A stretch of 9,537 nucleotides of DNA, taken from contig DOTC01000129.1 in assembly GCA_003513855.1 (NCBI GenBank), forward strand, positions 1 to 9,537, given 5' to 3'. This DNA comes from Deltaproteobacteria bacterium (GTDB taxonomy: Bacteria > Desulfobacterota > Deferrimicrobia > Deferrimicrobiales > Deferrimicrobiaceae). Shown one piece after another: positions 5,938-9,537 of the stretch. The stretch's first letter is position 1; each line of letters opens with the position of its first letter. A model generated the notes under the pieces. It was given only the letters and a program-made list of their open reading frames with translations, was not told the origin of the DNA and did no database searches. The position numbers and the translations under genes were made by a program.

Positions 5938-7469
5938 TCGGAGGCCTCCTCCGGCGGTTTATCCAGGGGTTTTTTTAGCCTCCTGACCCCCGACGACAGG
6001 TAGGGGGAGGCGAAGGAGAGCACCATCAGGACGATGATGATCTGGGAAAGACGGTTCTGGAACAGCATCATCCACGGGTGCTCCAGGGCGGTACCGCGAA
6101 GGAGGGTCTGGACGAAACCCATCTCCGCGATGCTTCCCAGGATCAGGCCGAGGACGATGGGCGCGGAATCCACCCCGAGCTCCTTCAGGAGGAACCCGGA
6201 GGTTCCCAGCAGGAGCATGATGACCACATCGGACAGGCTGTTGCGCAGGGCGTACGTGCCCAGGATGGTGACGAGGGCGATGGAGGGGACCAGCAGGTAG
6301 TGCGGGGTCTTGACGATCACGCGATAGATGAGCCTTCCTCCCAGCAGCCCCACGGGGATCATGTACAGGGCGGCGAGCCCCATGGAAATGATGAACCCGT
6401 AAGTGAGGGAGCCGCTCACGGTGAACAGGTCCAGGCCGGGGCGCAGGCCGTGCATCAGCATCACCCCCAGGATGACCGCGTCGGGCGGTGCCCCCGGGAT
6501 CCCCAGGGTGAGCAGCGGCACCATGCTTCCGGCCACCGTGACGTTGTTGCTCGACTCGGAGGCAACAAGGCCCTCCACGGCACCCTTGCCGAAGCGCTCC
6601 GGGTGCTTCGATGCCCGCTTGGCCTCGTTGTAGGCCACCAGGTTGGCGATGCTGCCGCCTGCTCCGGGGATGATGGCCACGATCTCGCCGATGATGCAGG
6701 AGCGCACGAGGTTGCCGGGCATGGAGAACACAGTGCGGATGGCGCCGAGGAAGGTCCCTCGTTTTCTCGATTCCAGGGTGACCTCGGCCAGGGCCGCCCG
6801 GCCGTGGGCCGCCATGTTGAACAGTTCCGGGATCACGAAGAACCCGATCAGCGCCACGATCATCTCCACGCCGCCCTGGAGCACCGGCATCCCGAAGGTG
6901 AAGCGGTTCTCCCCGCCGATGGGTGCCACACCCACCGCGGCCAGGATCATGCCGATCGACCCGCCCAGGAACCCTTTCAGGGTCGAACCCGGGGAGAGGC
7001 TGGCGATCAGGGTCAGCCCCAGCATCGCCACCCAGAAGTACTCCGCCGACCCGAACTGCAAGGAGAGGCGTGCCAGCGGGGGGGAGAGGACCAGCAGGAA
7101 GAACACGCCTGCCAGCCCGCCGATCGCCGAGGAGACGGTCGCCAAACCGATCGCCTCCAGGGCGCGCCCGTCCTTCGCCATGGGGTACCCTTCGAAAGCC
7201 GTGGCGATGGAAGAGGGGGTTCCGGGTGTATTGACGAGGATGGCCGCGAAGGACCCCCCGTAGATGGCGCCCATGTAGACGGCGCCCAGCGCCACCAGCC
7301 CGTGCAGCGGCGGCAGTTTGAAGGTGAAGGGCAGCAGCACCGCGAGGGCCATGGACGCCGTGAGCCCCGGCATGGCGCCCACGAAGAGGCCTGCCGTCAC
7401 TCCCCCCAGGATGAGGAGGAAGACGAACGGTTCCATCAATTGCGTGGCCACTTCCCAGAAGAGTTCCAT
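5934..7469 (-). CDS. tctA: Tripartite tricarboxylate transporter, large permease TctA
   Basis: Main inner-membrane subunit of a secondary, ion-gradient-driven transporter that receives ligand from the periplasmic TctC protein. The 511 residues match the family length and are almost wholly hydrophobic helices. Family signatures occur in both halves: GAMPGLTASMALAVLLPFTF (31-50), the NTPGTPSSIATAFEGYP loop (80-96), IIPGAGGSIANLVAYNEAKR (266-285), ESSNN (305-309) and LTLGIPGAPPDAVILG (320-335). The paired PG-rich loops reflect the internal duplication of the family. A GGGAGGT site precedes ATG 7469. The gene begins 49 nt after tctC ends and overlaps tctB by 4 nt. The substrate is inferred from the downstream enzymes to be tartrate or a similar C4 acid; TTT permeases as a group carry citrate, tartrate, aromatic and other carboxylates. 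Confidence 0.96.
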   Translation of the reverse strand: MELFWEVATQLMEPFVFLLILGGVTAGLFVGAMPGLTASMALAVLLPFTFKLPPLHGLVALGAVYMGAIYGGSFAAILVNTPGTPSSIATAFEGYPMAKDGRALEAIGLATVSSAIGGLAGVFFLLVLSPPLARLSLQFGSAEYFWVAMLGLTLIASLSPGSTLKGFLGGSIGMILAAVGVAPIGGENRFTFGMPVLQGGVEMIVALIGFFVIPELFNMAAHGRAALAEVTLESRKRGTFLGAIRTVFSMPGNLVRSCIIGEIVAIIPGAGGSIANLVAYNEAKRASKHPERFGKGAVEGLVASESSNNVTVAGSMVPLLTLGIPGAPPDAVILGVMLMHGLRPGLDLFTVSGSLTYGFIISMGLAALYMIPVGLLGGRLIYRVIVKTPHYLLVPSIALVTILGTYALRNSLSDVVIMLLLGTSGFLLKELGVDSAPIVLGLILGSIAEMGFVQTLLRGTALEHPWMMLFQNRLSQIIIVLMVLSFASPYLSSGVRRLKKPLDKPPEEASE

Positions 7470-7518
7470 CAGACCTCCCGGGACCGAACGCGGCGCCGGC
7501 TGCCCTGATCCAAGGTGG

Positions 7519-8475
7519 TTACTTCTTCTCCCGCTCCTTGATGATATCGACGATCACGTCGCTGTAGTTTCTACGCATCTTGTCCACCAGGGCCTTGGCG
7601 TCATCCCCCGTGGCGTACGTCATGACGAACCCCAGGGGAAGCTGCTTCTCGGCGATCTTCTTGTTCGTCTTGGTGAAGGCGTCGGCGAGCTTGGCGATGA
7701 TCTCCTTGGGCGTCCCCTTGGGCGCCGCCACACCGCGGAAGGCGCCTCCCACGATGTCGTACCCCTGCTCCTTGAAGGTCGGGGCGTCGGGCAGGGCCTC
7801 GACCCGCTCTTCGGACGCCACGGCCAGGACCCGCACCTTGTCCCCCAGCTGCGCCGGGAGCATGGAGTAGTTCATCAGGGAGGTGAGGTGCCCGCCGAGG
7901 ATGGCAGGTGCGAGAGGGCCCGTTCCGGTGTGGGGGATGTACGTCAACTTGATCCCCGCCTCACGCTCCAGGCGCAGGGTCTCGAGGTGGTTGGCGCTGT
8001 AGGTGCCGCTGCCGCCCACGGTGACGACCTTGGGGTGGGCCTTGGCGTATTCGATGAAATCCTTGAGGGTCTTGAAGGGGCTGTCCGCCCGGACGATGAG
8101 GGCGTTGGGGGTGAAGTGGAACCACATGATCAGGTCGAAGCCGTCCGTCTCGTAGCCCGAGTCTTTCCGGAGCATGGGCTGGCCGATGATGTGGGGGATG
8201 TTGGTGCCGATCACCGTGTAGCCGTCCGGCTTCGCGGTGCGCTGGAACTCGCTCCACGCCACCGCTCCGCCACCGCCGGGCTTGTGGTTCACGTTCACGG
8301 CAACACCCAGGATCTCCTCCAGGAAAGGCTCCTGAAGGCGTGCCGTGATGTCCGACTCGCCACCCGGGTTGAAGGAGATGATGTAGGTGATCGGGCGATC
8401 GGGGTACTCGGCAAAGGCAATGCCGGCGGTGACGATGAGCAAGGTTGAGAGGGCCAGGAGTACCGCTCGTTTCAT
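7519..8475 (-). CDS. tctC: TTT periplasmic substrate-binding protein, TctC/Bug family
   Basis: Soluble periplasmic receptor that delivers a carboxylate ligand to TctAB. The protein is 318 residues from ATG 8475, chosen because AAAGGAGGAA lies 5 nt upstream and because a clean signal peptide then begins: MKR, a hydrophobic core at 4-20, and a likely cleavage after Ala22 (AFA before EYPDRP). The Bug-type opening strand and ligand loop are visible (ISFNPGGESDITAR, 33-46), then NHKPGGGGAVAW (63-74), the second ligand-loop region around GGSGTYSANHLE (154-165) and TGTGPLAPAILGG (183-195). This is normal length and architecture for the family. It is the first gene of the operon, directly behind the predicted promoter, which fits the need for a high level of binding protein. 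The ligand is inferred from the operon enzymes as tartrate or a similar dicarboxylate. Confidence 0.95.
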   Translation of the reverse strand: MKRAVLLALSTLLIVTAGIAFAEYPDRPITYIISFNPGGESDITARLQEPFLEEILGVAVNVNHKPGGGGAVAWSEFQRTAKPDGYTVIGTNIPHIIGQPMLRKDSGYETDGFDLIMWFHFTPNALIVRADSPFKTLKDFIEYAKAHPKVVTVGGSGTYSANHLETLRLEREAGIKLTYIPHTGTGPLAPAILGGHLTSLMNYSMLPAQLGDKVRVLAVASEERVEALPDAPTFKEQGYDIVGGAFRGVAAPKGTPKEIIAKLADAFTKTNKKIAEKQLPLGFVMTYATGDDAKALVDKMRRNYSDVIVDIIKEREKK

Positions 8476-8480
8476 GGGAA

Positions 8481-8490
8481 TTCCTCCTTT
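8481..8490 (-). promoter_or_regulatory. Shine-Dalgarno site fixing the tctC start
   Basis: Minus-strand AAAGGAGGAA, 5 nt before the ATG at 8475. It supports that start over the in-frame ATG at 8535, which would place 20 residues ahead of an otherwise normal signal peptide. Confidence 0.85.
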
Positions 8491-8565
8491 CGAAACGGGT
8501 TGAATGGAAAGGGATGCGGGCGCTTGGGCCCACACCGTCGACGGCTGCTGGGTACACGGCTCCGA

Positions 8566-8619
8566 TCACCGACAACTGGCCAAACCGCCGGCCTTGGCAA
8601 CGCATCTCGCACCGGACAT
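8566..8619 (-). CDS. Possible 17-residue leader peptide in the operon 5' leader
   Basis: Within the leader of about 165 nt between the predicted promoter and tctC there is a short frame, ATG 8619 to TGA 8566, preceded by AGGAG with a 4-nt gap. The peptide would read MSGARCVAKAGGLASCR. It starts about 20 nt after the predicted transcription start. It has no run of regulatory codons and no recognised homologue, and a frame this short arises easily by chance, so this is only a candidate. Confidence 0.2.
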   Translation of the reverse strand: MSGARCVAKAGGLASCR

Positions 8620-8646
8620 CTATCTCCTGAAAACTTGAGAGGTTAC

Positions 8647-8675
8647 AGAATAGCCATTTGGATTTGAAGGGTCAA
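8647..8675 (-). promoter_or_regulatory. Predicted sigma70-type promoter of the tctC operon
   Basis: On the minus strand, -35 TTGACC (8675-8670) and -10 TATTCT (8652-8647) are separated by an optimal 17 bp. The spacer region is locally AT-richer than the surrounding coding DNA. The expected transcription start is near 8640, giving a 5' leader of about 165 nt before tctC. It lies just downstream of the preceding gene's stop (8720). Confidence 0.6.
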
Positions 8676-8691
8676 GCGATGGGTAGTGACC
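8670..8691. promoter_or_regulatory. Inverted repeat overlapping the -35 box (candidate operator)
   Basis: GGTCA and TGACC form a perfect 5-bp inverted repeat with a 12-nt spacer. One arm overlaps the predicted -35 element, and the dyad is centred about 40 bp upstream of the predicted start. That placement suits either a repressor or an activator touching polymerase. The arms do not match the CRP half-site TGTGA. An arm of 5 bp can occur by chance, so confidence is low. Confidence 0.3.
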
Positions 8692-8708
8692 TTCCTCCCT
8701 GTCCGGGA

Positions 8709-8720
8709 ACGTTGGAACGT
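8709..8720. promoter_or_regulatory. Short palindrome upstream of the operon promoter (candidate operator)
   Basis: ACGTT-GG-AACGT is a perfect 5-bp dyad with a 2-nt centre. It lies about 34 bp upstream of the -35 box and touches the stop codon of the preceding gene. It sits inside a tandem GGAACGT-TGGAACGT pattern. It may be a transcription-factor site for the operon, but no regulator gene is in view to pair it with. Confidence 0.25.
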
Positions 8721-9241
8721 CAGCGGCGCGGCGTCGTTCCTTCCAAATCCGGAACGCAACCCACATCGAGTTTGTACCTTTCCGAGGTGAAGATCTTCCC
8801 GTCTTCGATCCAGGAATGAGCGCCTCCGCTTACCATGCACAGGACCCTTTGTTTCCGGAAAGCGAACGATGTCGTCCCCGGGCCGTCGGCGGCATACTGG
8901 ATATCCTCCTTCCAGCCTTCTCCCTGCAATTGGCCCCGTATGGCGTCGGCCGGATCGACCTCTCCGGCAATCCCCGAGGTGGGACCGGACGAAAGGACCC
9001 GGCAACCGAAACCTTCAGAACGGTCCCGTAAATCCTGAACCAATCCCTCCGACGTCCGGACCTCCAGGGCGGGATACGCTGCGAGGATCGCTGCGATCGT
9101 CTGGCAGGCCGCCGTGGCCTTTTCCGGGATCGGTGGATTGTTCCCGTTCGGGGGGCCTGCATCGTTTCCCTCGCACAGGCCTGTGCCGGGGAGACAAACC
9201 AGGAAAGGGGTCACCAGCAACAGGAGACGGTGTACCCTCAT
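8720..9241 (-). CDS. Small secreted protein of unknown function with four cysteines
   Basis: A 173-residue protein I do not recognise. The N-terminus is a clear Sec signal peptide: MRVHR, a hydrophobic core at 6-18, and a likely cleavage near residues 21-24. The cysteines at 16 and 23 do not fit a lipobox (the residue before each is not Gly, Ala or Ser), so a soluble periplasmic or secreted form is more likely than a lipoprotein. A Pro/Asn-rich linker (about 25-40) follows, then a compact domain with Cys46, Cys80, Cys135 and Cys162, enough for two disulfides. Other visible segments are GWKEDIQYAADGPGTTSFAFRK (positions 109-130 in part) and CMVSGGAHSW (135-144). The ATG at 9241 is the first start after an in-frame stop, with a weak GAGGCGAG ribosome site. 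It lies 140 nt after the PfpI-like gene and 45 nt before the operon -35 box. Signal peptide and composition support a real gene. Confidence 0.75.
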   Translation of the reverse strand: MRVHRLLLLVTPFLVCLPGTGLCEGNDAGPPNGNNPPIPEKATAACQTIAAILAAYPALEVRTSEGLVQDLRDRSEGFGCRVLSSGPTSGIAGEVDPADAIRGQLQGEGWKEDIQYAADGPGTTSFAFRKQRVLCMVSGGAHSWIEDGKIFTSERYKLDVGCVPDLEGTTPRR

Positions 9242-9381
9242 CGGGTCTCGCCTCGCAAGGTGTCATACCGTTCGTCGGACTTTTGCTTCCGCAATACGAC
9301 AACGATTTTCGCCTTTTCCGTAGCGCCGGATGGATAAGAAACGGGGACGAGGTCATCCGTATCGGCAGGTTGTCGAAACAC

Positions 9382-9537
9382 TTACGTCCCGGCCTCGGAC
9401 AGGGCCTGGATGATCGTCCGGCAGAATACCGGCAGGTCTTCCGGCTTCCGCGAAGTGACCAGATTGCCGTCCCGGACGACGTCCCGGTCCTCGTACCGGG
9501 CCCCTGCGTTTCGCAGGTCGTCCTTGATGGCGAAGAA
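9382..9537 (-). CDS. DJ-1/PfpI family protein, C-terminal end (5' part outside window)
   Basis: The minus-strand frame is open from the right edge to TAA at 9384-9382 and gives 51 residues. The segment begins FFAIKDDLRNAGARYEDRDV and continues with VVRDGNLVTSRKPEDLPVF. This is the characteristic C-terminal part of PfpI/YhbO-type proteins, where IKDDL-NAGA, V-DGNLVTSRKPDDLP and a final amphipathic helix are conserved. Full proteins are about 170-190 residues; the nucleophile-elbow cysteine and catalytic residues lie off the window. Relatives are described as intracellular peptidase-like, glyoxalase or deglycase-like stress proteins; which activity applies here cannot be judged. It runs in the same direction as the next gene, 140 nt away. 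Confidence 0.88.
   Translation of the reverse strand, partial: FFAIKDDLRNAGARYEDRDVVRDGNLVTSRKPEDLPVFCRTIIQALSEAGT

Noticed and set aside
2047..7508. Several long plus-strand open frames (2047-3291, 3233-5050, 4507-6003, 6078-7508) opposite the operon
   Set aside because: They are complementary to well-recognised genes, are rich in Arg, Gly, Pro, His and Asp with no recognisable domain, overlap one another, and lack ribosome sites.
7961..8605. A 214-residue minus-strand frame overlapping the 5' part of tctC
   Set aside because: Shifted-frame shadow of tctC with His/Arg/Pro-rich sequence and no motif.
8640..8720. A CRP-cAMP binding site upstream of the tartrate operon, suggested by the nearby adenylate cyclase
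   Set aside because: No TGTGA-N6-TCACA-like sequence was found; the dyads present have different arms.
9015..9356. A 113-residue minus-strand frame between the PfpI-like gene and the secreted protein
   Set aside because: It mostly overlaps the secreted-protein gene in another frame, has no family resemblance and no good ribosome site.
9242..9381. Promoter or terminator in the 140-nt gap between the PfpI-like gene and the secreted protein
   Set aside because: No well-spaced -35/-10 pair and no hairpin with T-tract could be supported on the minus strand.
1..9537. Mobile elements, CRISPR arrays, tRNA or rRNA genes
   Set aside because: No transposase or integrase reading frame, no regularly spaced direct repeats, and no tRNA-like cloverleaf or rRNA segment recognised by eye.

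Overview
The window is a 9.5 kb stretch of high-GC bacterial DNA. It is densely coded, carries strong Shine-Dalgarno sites (AAGGAGG / GGGAGG type), and has genes packed in operons. No rRNA, tRNA, CRISPR array, insertion sequence or phage gene is visible. The mix of a tripartite tricarboxylate transporter, a membrane-anchored class III adenylate cyclase and strong GGAGG sites suggests a proteobacterial or deltaproteobacterial-type (Desulfobacterota-like) organism. That placement is inference; no marker gene fixes it.

Layout. At the left edge is the 3' part of a SAM-dependent O-methyltransferase (+ strand, cut by the window). It is followed by a complete adenylate cyclase gene (+ strand) with six predicted membrane helices and a full class III catalytic domain. 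Converging on it from the right is a six-gene minus-strand operon spanning about 8.48 kb down to 2.08 kb. In transcription order it encodes a TctC-type periplasmic binding protein, the TctA large permease, the TctB small permease, tartrate/D-malate dehydrogenase A, a divergent second tartrate-dehydrogenase-family enzyme B, and a D(-)-tartrate dehydratase of the enolase superfamily. Upstream of the operon, on the same strand, lie a small secreted cysteine-containing protein of unknown function and the C-terminal end of a DJ-1/PfpI-family protein (cut by the right edge).

How the genes work together. The operon reads as a self-contained uptake and catabolism unit for tartrate or a closely related C4 hydroxy-dicarboxylate. 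TctC would capture the acid in the periplasm and TctAB would bring it in using an ion gradient. The dehydratase would turn the D-isomer directly into oxaloacetate. The two NAD-dependent dehydrogenases could handle other stereoisomers or D-malate by oxidation, with or without decarboxylation. A good sigma70-type promoter (TTGACC, 17 bp, TATTCT) lies upstream of tctC and leaves a leader of about 165 nt. A perfect 7-bp stem-loop separates the transporter half from the enzyme half. No regulator is present in the window.

The most noteworthy points are the two tandem, divergent dehydrogenase paralogues, one of which lacks a substrate-binding arginine, and the combination of dehydratase, two dehydrogenases and a TTT transporter in one operon. 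The long leader with possible operator-like inverted repeats and the intercistronic hairpin are weaker points.
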